Part shown: positions 8,457 through 17,069 of the stretch, one piece after another | How positions within the stretch are numbered: position 1 is the stretch's first letter | Layout: every line of letters begins with the position of its first letter | Assembly (NCBI GenBank): GCA_947493335.1 | Contig: CANLQO010000009.1 | Coordinates: 1 to 64,000, forward strand | Direction: 5' to 3' | Source of the DNA: an uncultured Paracoccaceae bacterium | GTDB taxonomy: Bacteria > Pseudomonadota > Alphaproteobacteria > Rhodobacterales > Rhodobacteraceae | DNA length: 64,000 bases | Notes under the pieces: model-generated | What the model was told of the DNA's origin: nothing | Databases searched by the model: none | Seen by the model: the letters and a program-made list of their open reading frames with translations, nothing else | Program-made: the position numbers and the translations under genes

Positions 8457-8920
8457 TGTTAAATCGCAAGGCTTTTTTGCTGACCGGCGGGCTCGCGCTC
8501 GCCGGAATAACCGCGGCAATCGTTGTGGCCCAACCGTCCGAAGCTGTCGGTCTCCTGACGCCGGACGACGCCGAAGTGGTCGCCATGGGTAAAAACATCT
8601 ACGCCGACCAATGTGCTGCCTGCCATGGCACGCGCCTGGAGGGGCAACCGAATTGGCGCACACGTGGCAAGGATGGTTTGCTTCCAGCGCCACCACATGA
8701 CGCCACGGGGCACACTTGGCACCACGAAGACGAAACGCTTTTCACCCTGACCAAATATGGGCTTGCCGGTCTGATGGAGAACGCACCGCCATCGGGAATG
8801 CCTGTCTATGAGGGCGTGCTCAGCGATGAAGAGATCATCGCGGTGCTGTCCTTCATCAAATCAACGTGGCCTAATGACCTGCGTGAGTATCACGACAAAC
8901 TGAATGCACGGTCCGAATAG
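8456..8920 (+). CDS. Monoheme c-type cytochrome
   Basis: A signal or anchor segment (LLTGGLALAGITAAIVV) precedes a class I cytochrome c domain with the heme motif C53-AA-C56-H57. A probable axial Met lies in PPSGMPVYEG, followed by the typical final helix (DEEIIAVLSFIKSTWP). The heme faces the periplasm. It overlaps the DUF411 gene by one base. Cytochromes in this position are common in roseobacter copper loci and may pass electrons during copper oxidation, but this is inference from context. Confidence 0.85.
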   Translation: MLNRKAFLLTGGLALAGITAAIVVAQPSEAVGLLTPDDAEVVAMGKNIYADQCAACHGTRLEGQPNWRTRGKDGLLPAPPHDATGHTWHHEDETLFTLTKYGLAGLMENAPPSGMPVYEGVLSDEEIIAVLSFIKSTWPNDLREYHDKLNARSE

Positions 8921-8932
8921 AGGAAAATTCAG

Positions 8933-9169
8933 ACGATCAAACACACTTTTCTCTGCTCGGTCGTTGCAATCGCGCCCGCTCTTGCTTTCGCGCATTCGAA
9001 GTCTGAGACAACAACACCCGCCGACGGTGCGGCAGCTACGGACGTGTCGGAGCTTTCGATGCGGTTCGATGATCCGATGCGCATCATTTCAGTCACGTTT
9101 GCCTCTCCCTGCTTTGCGGGCGGAGAAATCGGGCTCAATAACTGCGCTCCGTCAATATTTGAGACTTAG
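8933..9169 (+). pseudogene. Degraded copC-like gene
   Basis: The frame encodes a CopC-like start: a signal peptide (CSVVAIAPALAFAHS) and a mature N-terminus ending in a MRFDDPMR-type motif. The N-terminal His ligand after the signal (AFAHSK) is present. The position expected for ATG, 8 bases after AGGAA, is ACG. After about 60 residues the CopC sequence is lost and the frame soon ends at a TAG that overlaps the 3' end of csoR. The C-terminal half of CopC, with its other copper ligands, is missing. Confidence 0.65.
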
Positions 9170-9438
9170 CCGCGCGCTTTGTCGAGAAGTTCCAATAGTT
9201 CTGTAAACTTCGCCCGCTGATCCGCCCGATCACCCGAGGCAAGTGCATCTTCGATACAATGCGACGCGTGATCATCGATCACCAGCTTTTCGACGCCTTT
9301 CAGCGCCGCGCGTACTGCCGCAATCTGTGTCAGAACATCGACGCAATAGCGGTCCTCTTCCACCATCCGGGCGATCCCGCGGACCTGACCCTCAAGGCGT
9401 TTCAGACGTTTCAAAGTGGCTTCGCGGTTTTCGTGCAT
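9166..9438 (-). CDS. csoR: CsoR-type copper-sensing repressor
   Basis: The sequence is a CsoR/RcnR family four-helix protein (RLKRLEGQVRGIARMVEED) with the Cu(I) ligand set Cys32 (RYCVDVL), His57 (IDDHASH) and Cys61, numbered from the ATG at 9438. That start has an AAAGAGA ribosome binding site and gives a typical length of 90 residues; upstream starts are also possible. The C-H-C ligand set favours copper over nickel or formaldehyde sensing. A large palindrome lies just upstream, and the divergent neighbour is a membrane redox protein. Confidence 0.85.
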   Translation of the reverse strand: MHENREATLKRLKRLEGQVRGIARMVEEDRYCVDVLTQIAAVRAALKGVEKLVIDDHASHCIEDALASGDRADQRAKFTELLELLDKARG

Positions 9439-9505
9439 GGTCTCTTTTCGCATGGTGGCAGACAGAAAGTCGAGTGAGTGCGGAACCAAAGCTCGCACTC
9501 TTGAT

Positions 9506-9528
9506 TATATACCCTAGGGGGGTATATA
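9506..9528. promoter_or_regulatory. CsoR operator between csoR and the divergent membrane gene
   Basis: TATATACC and GGTATATA form a near-perfect inverted repeat around a G/C-rich centre (CTAGGG). This is the classic appearance of a CsoR operator. It lies in the csoR/9571 intergenic region and could repress both directions. Confidence 0.7.
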
Positions 9529-9570
9529 GAAATGAGAAATGCCCACGCAAACAAATCGTCGGAGAAGCCA

Positions 9571-10356
9571 ATGCCCAAAGACACACGTGACGTCACAGAC
9601 ATTGATACAAGTCCGACCGAAGTGGCGGTTGGCAAAACGGCCGTGCTTTACCGAATGGCCTTGCCAGATCATCTGTGTCCGTCCGGCCAAAAGGCCCGCT
9701 GGCTACTGAGGCGTCAAGGGTATGATGTTGATGACCGGCTTTTCCGAACACGCGCCGAAGTTGACGCATTCAAAGCCGAGTTTGACGTGAAGACAACACC
9801 GCAAGCTTGGATCGAAGGCGAACGCGTTGGCGGCTACACAGACTTGCGCGAAAAGCTGACCGGCTGGGACCCGAAGGCAACCACCTACCGGCCGGTGCTT
9901 TATCTCTTCGCCGTGGCAGCTCTGACCGCAATCGCGCTCTCCATCGGGTTCCTTGGCGCAATCACTTGGCAGACCCTTGGTTGGTTCATATCGGTCTCAA
10001 TGATCCTTCTCGGCATGCAGAAACTACGCGATGTCGAGGGCTTCTCCACGATGTTCCTCAACTACGACCTTCTTGCTCGCAAGTGGGTGCCTTACGCCTA
10101 TATCTACCCCTTCGTGGAAACAGGTGCGGGTATCCTCATGACCGGCATGATCCTGACCTGGGTATCGGCCCCTGCTGCGCTCTTTATCGCGAGCATCGGG
10201 GCTATCAGCGTCTTCAAGGCCGTCTACATCGACAAACGTGAGCTCAAATGCGCCTGCGTTGGTGGAAATTCGAACGTCCCGCTTGGATTTGTGAGCCTCA
10301 CCGAAAACTTGATGATGGTGGGAATGGCCGTCGTCATGCTTTGGCTGATGGCTTGA
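9571..10356 (+). CDS. Glutaredoxin-like domain fused to a MauE/DoxX-like membrane domain
   Basis: Residues about 20-100 (counted from 9571) resemble a glutaredoxin domain. Its active site reads LCPSGQKA, with only the first Cys, and the TTPQAWIEGERVGGYTDL segment is the glutathione-binding region. The C-terminal part has about four membrane helices and a CACVGG motif near the end, as in MauE/DoxX-type redox-associated membrane proteins. The ATG at 9571 has GGAGAAG upstream; the earlier ATG at 9532 would sit inside the operator region. Placement behind a CsoR operator implies copper-induced expression. A role in periplasmic thiol/disulfide exchange is inferred. Confidence 0.75.
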   Translation: MPKDTRDVTDIDTSPTEVAVGKTAVLYRMALPDHLCPSGQKARWLLRRQGYDVDDRLFRTRAEVDAFKAEFDVKTTPQAWIEGERVGGYTDLREKLTGWDPKATTYRPVLYLFAVAALTAIALSIGFLGAITWQTLGWFISVSMILLGMQKLRDVEGFSTMFLNYDLLARKWVPYAYIYPFVETGAGILMTGMILTWVSAPAALFIASIGAISVFKAVYIDKRELKCACVGGNSNVPLGFVSLTENLMMVGMAVVMLWLMA

Positions 10357-10482
10357 GCCAAAGCGCCTCATCTTTCTGACTGGCCATCCAAGCGCAAAGA
10401 TGGAAATTGGAGCTCTGTGTTATCCTTCCATGTCAATAATGGGTTGTCGTTTTTGGGGGCATGGCAGATCGGAGGATTAGTC

Positions 10483-10899
10483 ATGGAAACACCAAACCTA
10501 GCAGCCATTCGCGCGGTTCGCCCGGCCTGGAACAAAGGCCGCATCGTCGGTCAATAGCGACCGCTGAAGCCAAAGCATGTCTGGGCAATCCGGGTTCGAC
10601 TTGAACTGGCCGAAAACCATAGAGACCTCGCTCTGTTCAATATGCCGATCGACAGCAAGCTGCGAGGCTGTGATCTGGTGAAGGTGAAAGTCGTCGACGT
10701 CATGGCGTCTGGTCAGATCAAGGAACGGGCATCGGTGCTGCAAAGCAAGACACAGAAACCCATGCGATTTGAAATATCCGAAGGCACACGCGTCTCGGTC
10801 GACCATCAAGATGTTGCGCTAGAAGCCCGCAAAACTGCCATGCGTCGCGCGTGCAGAATCAAAGCCGGCGCGAACTCACAGCCGACGGGACGGATTTAG
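10483..10899 (+). pseudogene. Broken tyrosine-recombinase-like gene
   Basis: The translation begins METPNLAAIRAVRP and continues with a run (LKPKHVWAIRVRLELAENH..DLALFN) I recognise from a widespread short integrase-like family. Codon 25 is TAG, and the same frame resumes without a shift. After about residue 108 the family sequence is lost and a basic unrelated tail follows, so the catalytic Arg-His-Arg-Tyr region is missing. An ORF at 10642-10899 is simply its in-frame remnant. It marks past insertion or rearrangement between the copper island and the downstream genes. Confidence 0.7.
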
Positions 10900-10968
10900 C
10901 TCTTTCTACAAATGCTCCGAAGGCTGCTTTTTCGTTTTGCTCCAAAGTTCGATAAATGGTGACCTGGC

Positions 10969-11988
10969 TTAGATGCTTTGGCTCAAGTCGGGATGCCGAT
11001 ACGCTTCGGGATAGCTCATCGGCATTTGCGGCCCCAACGGCACCACGCCATTCCACGACCGTCCAAAATAGCCCTGGCGGCAATGTATCAGTGACCCGGC
11101 TTCAGAAACACCACCGAGCGCATAGACTCGGCAAAGCCATCGCCACAAATGCGGGTAGTCCAATACTCGCGCGCCGTTTAGCTTCATGCGGAGATAATAC
11201 ACAGGATCGTGCCGATAAAGCGTTGGGAAAAGCCGCAGATCCACCTCAGTAAATGCCTCACCAGTCAGAAATGCACGACCATCCGACAACAAGTCTTCGA
11301 GAAACAAGAGGGTTTCGAAATAGGCTTTATATGCTTCAGCATAGATCGCCTGATCCGACGAGAACCCAGCTTTGTAGGCACCATTGTTGATCGTCACATA
11401 GATTCGCTCATTCAGAGCCTCTATTTCGCTCTGCAGCGCCAGATCATCCGGCACGAGGATCGGACGATGAACGACCCCACCAAGGGCTCCGGCGTGTTCG
11501 TCCAGCATCCGAATAATCTCGGCGCTTTCATTATTCACGATACGGCCCGCGATTTTATCATAGAGGATCGGAACCGATTGCTCTTCCGACCCTTCGCGCT
11601 GATAGATTTCCTTGGCCAAGCGCAACCCTTCGCCCGTGCCGGTTTCCAACGTGCATTCCGGCAAGGTTGCGCCGGTGAGCGATGCAACGCGGGATGGCGC
11701 AAATTCCCATAGGTTCGGGCCAACGGGGTCGGCGTCATTCGTGCGATTGGGAAAGGCCACATCCATTGTGATGCTGTTTTGCAGCCCCAGCACGGCGCGC
11801 GCCAAGGTCACCCTGTGGCACCACGGGCAATTTAGCGCCACAAACACGTGATAGCGTCCCGGCTCCGGTGGGAAGTCCGGGTCGCCGATGCGGTGGCGAA
11901 ATCCGCTGACACCGCGCACGAATTCACCTCGCGCGCGGCGTTCTTTTGCTTTGGTTTGGTCTTCTTCAGTCGCGGTGTTTTTGGTCAT
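10969..11988 (-). CDS. Glutathionyl-hydroquinone reductase (Xi-class GST)
   Basis: The thioredoxin-like domain carries the family motif with catalytic Cys54 (ALNCPWCHR). An all-helical GST C-terminal domain follows. The whole 339-residue length and the PxLYD and NNESAEIIRML stretches fit the YqjG/PcpF family. These enzymes reduce glutathionyl-hydroquinones back to hydroquinone and glutathione in the cytoplasm. The gene lies 10 bases downstream of the hemerythrin gene on the same strand, so the two are probably one transcript. Confidence 0.88.
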   Translation of the reverse strand: MTKNTATEEDQTKAKERRARGEFVRGVSGFRHRIGDPDFPPEPGRYHVFVALNCPWCHRVTLARAVLGLQNSITMDVAFPNRTNDADPVGPNLWEFAPSRVASLTGATLPECTLETGTGEGLRLAKEIYQREGSEEQSVPILYDKIAGRIVNNESAEIIRMLDEHAGALGGVVHRPILVPDDLALQSEIEALNERIYVTINNGAYKAGFSSDQAIYAEAYKAYFETLLFLEDLLSDGRAFLTGEAFTEVDLRLFPTLYRHDPVYYLRMKLNGARVLDYPHLWRWLCRVYALGGVSEAGSLIHCRQGYFGRSWNGVVPLGPQMPMSYPEAYRHPDLSQSI

Positions 11989-11998
11989 GCGAGACCCT

Positions 11999-12565
11999 TC
12001 ACCCTCTCAGCCGGTGATGCAAGATGATTGGCACAGCCAGTTCTTCTTCATCGCCAAGATGCCGTTTCAAAAAGGCTTCGATCACCGCACTGGTTTGATG
12101 CACGTCAACCACTTCTTTACGCGCCTGCGTCTCGTCCAGATGCGCAAGTTTGATGACACGGTTCGCTTGCCTGGTGAAATCATCCAGTACGCGGTCAAGA
12201 TCCGCATGATCCTTTTCCAGCACCTCTAACCCCGCATCGAAACGCGGGTCGGCGGCGGATAATTCTGGAAAGTAACTGTGATCTTCCCAGCCATGATGCC
12301 CATGCAAATTCCCGACCAGATTGCCACCATAGTAGGATAACCGACCGGCATAGTCGTCGAGAGCCATATCCTTGTTCAACAGCGCTTCTGCATCCAGACG
12401 CACCCGCTCAGAGACGCGGCGGAACATCTGATGCGCGCCAAGCCAATGACGGGTTTTTTCTTTGAAGCCGGGATGCGCGTCCCAGGCATCGCGCGGGTAC
12501 TGATCCAAAAGAAACCGCATCTCTTGGGGCATTTCATCTTGGCGGATGGTGTGTGTATCAAGCAT
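11999..12565 (-). CDS. Hemerythrin-domain protein
   Basis: The helical protein has the scattered His/Glu/Asp ligands of a hemerythrin HHE domain: LGAHQMF, LHGHHGWEDHSYFP, LEKDHADLD, and KRHLGDEEELAVP. That set can build a di-iron site. It is 188 residues long with no signal peptide, so it is cytoplasmic. A GAAAGGAGAAA stretch precedes the ATG. Its role may be O2, NO or iron handling; coupling to the quinone reductase downstream suggests oxidative or electrophile stress. Confidence 0.82.
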   Translation of the reverse strand: MLDTHTIRQDEMPQEMRFLLDQYPRDAWDAHPGFKEKTRHWLGAHQMFRRVSERVRLDAEALLNKDMALDDYAGRLSYYGGNLVGNLHGHHGWEDHSYFPELSAADPRFDAGLEVLEKDHADLDRVLDDFTRQANRVIKLAHLDETQARKEVVDVHQTSAVIEAFLKRHLGDEEELAVPIILHHRLRG

Positions 12566-12601
12566 TTGATTTCTCCTTTCCTTTCCTATCTGGGGGTGCC
12601 G

Positions 12602-12904
12602 TTATCCATGCACCAGATGGGACTTCGGCAGGCCGGGTATGCGTCTAGGACACGTCAGCGAAGAGAATATCGCTCGGCTCCCTGTCACAGTTGTTGGTAC
12701 GGCAGCGGCATTGCTCACTTGGAGGGGCGTGGCAGGCATTAGGTACCCCAGGCAGGGGCGGCGTAATTGATTGGCAACGTTGAACGTCAGCTTCCGAATG
12801 GTCAGACGCAGTAGTTTGACCTCGAACCCTGAAAGCGCCGCCACCTGAGCGATGCCGGTCCCGATTTGGCCTGCACCAACAATACCAATCGTTTCAATGC
12901 GCAC
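12602..12904 (-). pseudogene. Truncated 3-hydroxyacyl-CoA dehydrogenase remnant
   Basis: The first 32 residues are an intact NAD-binding start of a 3-hydroxybutyryl-CoA dehydrogenase (IGIVGAGQIGTGIAQVAAL with the GxGxxG motif). From residue 33 onward (codons below about 12808) the sequence is unrelated and resembles no dehydrogenase. The gene has therefore been cut at the end of the second beta-strand, most likely by recombination. No active enzyme can result. Confidence 0.65.
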
Positions 12905-12956
12905 AGAATGTTCCGGTCTTGTTGCGGGTCAATTCAAGTCAGCACGAAATGTCGCC

Positions 12957-13868
12957 CTATTCCCGGAACGCCTCTTGTGCGGCACGGGGGCCTTTGGCGC
13001 GGCGCAGTTCCGGGCCGGCCAACATCAACAGAACGAAGACACCCGTGGCAATCTTGAGATCACTTGGCGGCAAGCCCGCAGCCAGACAGAGCGAAATTAG
13101 CTGGTAATAGGCAAAGGCACCGACGAATGGCGCGGCCAGTTGGCGTGTGATCGTTTGCTTGCCAACGAGGGCCTCGCCGATCATCAAAGCGGCAAGCGCG
13201 TTGATCAAAATGCCCAAGCCCATATTGGCATCCGAGAACCCCTGCGATTGCACCATCAATCCGCCGCCGATGGCCGCGAATGCGCCCGCCATGCCGACCC
13301 CGCCAATTGTGGCTTTCCAGACGCTGATGCCTTGGGCCTCTGACATGTCCGGGTTTGACCCGACAGCCCGCATGGCGATGCCACGTTCGGTGCGAAACCA
13401 CAGGTTCAGCATGACAAAGACCAGCAAGGCAAAGAGACCAGCGATGATGATTTTGGTGTAGTTGATCGAGCCAAGGTCGAATGGGAAGAAATCATAGATT
13501 TTCGCCTCGCCAAAGATGGGCAGGTTGGCTTTGCCCATTACCCGCAGGTTAATGCTGTAGAGCATCGTCGTGACCAAGATACCTGCCAACAGTGTGTGGA
13601 TGCGAAAGCGCAAATGGATCACGGCTGTAACAACGCCCGCCAGAAACCCGGCAGCGGCAGCAAGGGCCAGTGCCAGCAGCGGTGGTATGCCGGCCAAAAG
13701 GGCGACAGCGCAGACGCACCCGCCCAAGGGATAGCTGCCCTCGGATGTCAGGTCGGGGAAGCTGAGGATGCGAAACGGGATCATGACTGCGAGAACCACG
13801 AAGCTCAGGATCAGGCTTTGCGCTAGCGTCACGGGGACAAGCGACAAGAAGAGGTTGAAGACGTCCAT
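12957..13868 (-). CDS. ABC importer permease (TrpY-like)
   Basis: The 303-residue protein has about eight hydrophobic helices and the layout of the branched-chain/sugar-type permeases that pair with ABC_sub_bind proteins. A Gly/Ala-rich cytoplasmic loop (MRAVGSNPDMSEAQGIS) is the contact with the ATPase. It follows the ATPase gene by 4 bases. Similar three-gene systems (TrpXYZ) have been predicted to import tryptophan. Placement next to the tryptophan/kynurenine genes fits import of tryptophan, kynurenine or anthranilate; the substrate is inferred from context only. Confidence 0.82.
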   Translation of the reverse strand: MDVFNLFLSLVPVTLAQSLILSFVVLAVMIPFRILSFPDLTSEGSYPLGGCVCAVALLAGIPPLLALALAAAAGFLAGVVTAVIHLRFRIHTLLAGILVTTMLYSINLRVMGKANLPIFGEAKIYDFFPFDLGSINYTKIIIAGLFALLVFVMLNLWFRTERGIAMRAVGSNPDMSEAQGISVWKATIGGVGMAGAFAAIGGGLMVQSQGFSDANMGLGILINALAALMIGEALVGKQTITRQLAAPFVGAFAYYQLISLCLAAGLPPSDLKIATGVFVLLMLAGPELRRAKGPRAAQEAFRE

Positions 13869-13872
13869 CGTG

Positions 13873-14664
13873 TCAGGCTCCTAACAGCATGTGATCAGAT
13901 TTATGCGCGAATTGATCGACAAGGCTTTGCACGGTGCATTTCGCCTTGGCTGCGCCAGAGATGTCGGACTTCACCCGCCCGGCATCCAGCATGATGATCC
14001 GGGTTCCATAGTCGATGGCGTGTTGCATGTTGTGGGTCACCATCAAGGTAGTCAGCTTCAACGCCTCGACCGCCCGCATGGTCGCGTCCAAAACAATCGC
14101 GGCGGTGCGCGGGTCCAGTGCGGCGGTGTGTTCATCCAGTAGCAGCAGATCAGGTTCGCCTGACACCGCCATTACAAGTGACAGCGATTGTCGTTGCCCG
14201 CCCGACAACAGCGACACCTGCGTTTCCAACCGGTCCTCAAGCCCCAGATGAAGCTGGGCAAGCAGATCACGGTATCTGTCGCGGCGCGCTTTGGTCAGTC
14301 CTTTGTGCAGGGTTGCTGGCGACTGGCGCATTTCGGCCAACAGCATGTTTTCGGCTATGGTCATCGAGGCGGCTGTGCCCTTCATCGGGTCCTGAAATAC
14401 CCGTGCCACGTGCTTGGCACGGCGATCAACCGATGTTCGGGTGACGTCTTGTCCGTTGATCAGAACCTGACCGCTGTCGAGTGGCAATGCACCTGAAATG
14501 GCGTTCAACATCGTGCTTTTGCCAGCGCCATTGCTGCCAATGATGATGCCAAAATCACCAGCCGCGAGGGAGAGGCTCAGATCATTCAGCGCAATTTTTT
14601 CGTCTGCGGTTCCCGGAAAGAACGTTTTCCTCGCCGCGATGACGTTAAGTGCATGTTCGGTCAT
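13873..14664 (-). CDS. ABC importer ATPase (TrpZ-like)
   Basis: All ABC motifs are present: Walker A GSNGAGKST, signature LLSGGQRQS, Walker B LLLLDEHTAALD, and the switch His in MVTHNMQ. At 263 residues it is a single nucleotide-binding domain. It sits between the binding-protein gene (63 bases upstream) and the permease gene (4 bases downstream). It powers the importer at the inner membrane. A standard homodimer is expected because only one ATPase and one permease gene are present. Confidence 0.88.
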   Translation of the reverse strand: MTEHALNVIAARKTFFPGTADEKIALNDLSLSLAAGDFGIIIGSNGAGKSTMLNAISGALPLDSGQVLINGQDVTRTSVDRRAKHVARVFQDPMKGTAASMTIAENMLLAEMRQSPATLHKGLTKARRDRYRDLLAQLHLGLEDRLETQVSLLSGGQRQSLSLVMAVSGEPDLLLLDEHTAALDPRTAAIVLDATMRAVEALKLTTLMVTHNMQHAIDYGTRIIMLDAGRVKSDISGAAKAKCTVQSLVDQFAHKSDHMLLGA

Positions 14665-14727
14665 GTCGCCGTTCCCTGAAACAAGAAGTCAGCGGGCCGC
14701 ACACTTGCGCGCGCGGCCCATGAAGCG

Positions 14728-15699
14728 TTAGTCAACAATGCAGCCGCAGTCGGCGAGGCTGTCAGGAATGGACAGGCCCAAGGCCGCCATCGCTGACGCC
14801 GAAATAACCGGCTGGTGGTCATCATAGCTTGGGCGGGACGGGGCAATGTCGCTCATGGCGGTGCCATCAATGGAGGCAAGCGCGACCTGCGCTGCAAGAC
14901 GTCCGATTTTGTCATATGAGACAGTGAAACCCGCAGCGATCACACCGTCATTGACGAGGCCCGCATCGGAATTGATCACCGGTACGCCCGCCTCGTTTGC
15001 GGCGGATGCAACGGCTGCAATCGCCGGTTGGATCAGGTTGGAAGACGGGCCATAGATGACGTCGGCACGTCCGCTCAGCGCTGTGATCCGCGCCTGAATT
15101 TCATTGACGTTATCAATACCGATTTCGACAATCTCAAACCCATGTGCGCCTGCATTTTCTTTGAACACTGCAAGTGTTGCCAGGTCGTTTGCCTCAGCCG
15201 GGTTATAGGGCACGCCAAAGGTTTTGGCATCCGGCAGCAAGGCGCGCGCAAATTGCAGTGTCGCGGCAATATCTAATGCATCGCTGGCGCCAGACATCAT
15301 TGTATCGCCCATGTCCCATGACGGAACCAGTTCAGCCGCCACCGGATCGGTGACCGCCGAGAACACAATCGGCACACCGCTGTCGGCCAGCAGGTTCTTG
15401 GCGATCTGCGACACGGGCGTCGTGACGGTCAGCACCACGTCAGGGTTTTGCGCCGAGATCTTTTCCAGCATCTGCGGCAGCAATGTCGTGTCAAAGTTCA
15501 CGTGATCGACCGAAAAGGCAATCGCGCGGTCCGTGCTTTCAACCCGCTCTGTCAGCTCTGCCATGAAACCTTCAACAAGCGCGTTCAGCTGGGGATGCTC
15601 GCCAAAGTTTGCGACGGCGACATTTATAGTTTCATCTGCTGCGGCCTGTAGCGTGCCAGAGGCTGCAAATACGGCACTTAGTAGGACGTTCTTGAACAT
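14728..15699 (-). CDS. ABC importer substrate-binding protein (ABC_sub_bind family, TrpX-like)
   Basis: I start at the ATG at 15699, which begins directly with a signal peptide (VLLSAVFAASGTLQAAADE); the longer frame adds a polar leader. The mature protein has the two-lobe layout of the PF04392-type binding proteins (FSAVTDPVAAELV, IYGPSSNLIQPAI, VINSDAGLVNDG). It acts in the periplasm. A palindrome-like site lies about 110 bases upstream. The family includes predicted tryptophan/tyrosine binders, consistent with the kynurenine genes upstream. Confidence 0.85.
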   Translation of the reverse strand: MFKNVLLSAVFAASGTLQAAADETINVAVANFGEHPQLNALVEGFMAELTERVESTDRAIAFSVDHVNFDTTLLPQMLEKISAQNPDVVLTVTTPVSQIAKNLLADSGVPIVFSAVTDPVAAELVPSWDMGDTMMSGASDALDIAATLQFARALLPDAKTFGVPYNPAEANDLATLAVFKENAGAHGFEIVEIGIDNVNEIQARITALSGRADVIYGPSSNLIQPAIAAVASAANEAGVPVINSDAGLVNDGVIAAGFTVSYDKIGRLAAQVALASIDGTAMSDIAPSRPSYDDHQPVISASAMAALGLSIPDSLADCGCIVD

Positions 15700-15812
15700 T
15701 ATTTTCTCCCTGTGTGGTGCGCACCAAGACCCTGTCAAAGGGACCCGATCGCAAGGCGCGTCGAATCTTTGGTTCATGCGACGGTGGTAATTTTGTATCT
15801 TCTTAACTTAAT

Positions 15813-15828
15813 GATTCAAGCTTAAAAT
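15813..15828. promoter_or_regulatory. Putative MarR-type operator before the ABC importer genes
   Basis: The 16-base site (GATTCAAGCTTAAAAT) matches 13 of 16 bases of the perfect palindrome at 27041-27056 in the other promoter of this catabolic block. It lies between the thiolase gene and the importer genes in an AT-rich stretch, so the importer probably has its own promoter under the same regulator. Confidence 0.5.
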
Positions 15829-15862
15829 ATATGAACATGAAGAATCGTATGGCTCTGTTTCC

Positions 15863-17065
15863 TTAAGCCCGTTCCAGAAGGATCGCAGTCCCCTGCCCAA
15901 CCCCGACACACATGGCACACAGCGCGTATCTTGCGCCGTTGCGGTTCAATTGATGCGCAGCTGATGCCACGATACGTGCGCCGGTCATGCCCAAAGGGTG
16001 GCCCATGGCGATGGCACCGCCCAACGGATTGACGCGTGGGTCATCATCGACAAGTCCAAGGTCACGCAGACTGGCAAGCGCTTGGCTCGCGAAAGCTTCG
16101 TTTATTTCAATGACATCCATTTGATCCAACGACAGCCCTGTGCGCCTGAGCAATTTTCGGATCGCAGGCACCGGCCCGATCCCCATCACACGCGGCAACA
16201 CGCCAACGGATGCACTGGCCACCACGCGGGCCAAGGGGGCGTGTCCGCAACGTTCCACCACGTCTTCGCCAGCCAGCAACAAGGCTGCGCTGCCATCGTT
16301 AACGCCAGAAGCATTTCCGGCGGTGACTGTCAGATCAGGGCCGTTAATGCCGCGCAGCTTGGCCAAACCGTCAAGGTCCGTCTGCGGGCGCGGATGTTCG
16401 TCAGTTGCAAAAGCGGTCGCCTCGCCACATTTGTCGGGTAGCGTGACGCTGATCAGCTCATCAGCGAAACGTCCGTCTTTGTGCGCCTGCGCCCAGTTTT
16501 GCTGAGACCGCAACGCGAATTGATCCTGATCGGCGCGCGAGATGTCCCATTCTTCGGCCACATTGTCGGCGGTTTGCGGCATTGCGTCTGTGCCATAGGC
16601 AGCGGCCATTGCGGGGTTCACAAACCGCCATCCGATTGTTGTATCAAAGATTTCAGGGGCGCGATCAAAGGCACGGGCCGCCTTGGGCATCACATAGGGT
16701 GCGCGGCTCATGCTTTCGACGCCACCGGCAATCACCATCCGGTAGTCGCCCGACTGAATGCTGCGCGCTGCCGCGCTCACCGCATCCATGCCACTGGCGC
16801 ACAACCGGTTCACGGTCATCCCCGCGACCGTTTCCGGCAGGCCCGCCAAAAGGGTCGCCATCCGCGCAACATTGCGATTGTCTTCGCCCGCCTGATTGGC
16901 ACAACCCAGAATGACCTCGTCCAGTTCGGACCACTCAATCTCGGGGTGGCGATCCATTAAAGCCCTGAGCGGTAATGCCGCCAGATCATCGGTGCGTATC
17001 GTTGAAAGCGCGCCACCATAGCGCCCGATTGGGGTGCGCAAACCGTCCAGAATATATGCATGCAT
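15863..17065 (-). CDS. Thiolase, 3-oxoadipyl-CoA type (PcaF-like)
   Basis: This is a complete thiolase: the nucleophilic Cys in [11 protein letters not shown], the His in [14 protein letters not shown], and the second Cys in [12 protein letters not shown]. The overall sequence (400 residues) is closest to the PcaF/PaaJ group that splits 3-oxoadipyl-CoA into succinyl-CoA and acetyl-CoA. It is the last enzyme of the tightly packed minus-strand operon, so it probably releases the final CoA esters of the 2-aminobenzoyl-CoA route. Broader acyl-CoA specificity is possible. Confidence 0.85.
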   Translation of the reverse strand: MHAYILDGLRTPIGRYGGALSTIRTDDLAALPLRALMDRHPEIEWSELDEVILGCANQAGEDNRNVARMATLLAGLPETVAGMTVNRLCASGMDAVSAAARSIQSGDYRMVIAGGVESMSRAPYVMPKAARAFDRAPEIFDTTIGWRFVNPAMAAAYGTDAMPQTADNVAEEWDISRADQDQFALRSQQNWAQAHKDGRFADELISVTLPDKCGEATAFATDEHPRPQTDLDGLAKLRGINGPDLTVTAGNASGVNDGSAALLLAGEDVVERCGHAPLARVVASASVGVLPRVMGIGPVPAIRKLLRRTGLSLDQMDVIEINEAFASQALASLRDLGLVDDDPRVNPLGGAIAMGHPLGMTGARIVASAAHQLNRNGARYALCAMCVGVGQGTAILLERA

Positions 17066-17069
17066 GGCG

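Noticed and set aside
10642-10899. ORF as an independent gene
   Set aside because: It is the in-frame downstream part of the integrase-like pseudogene that begins at 10483, after its TAG.
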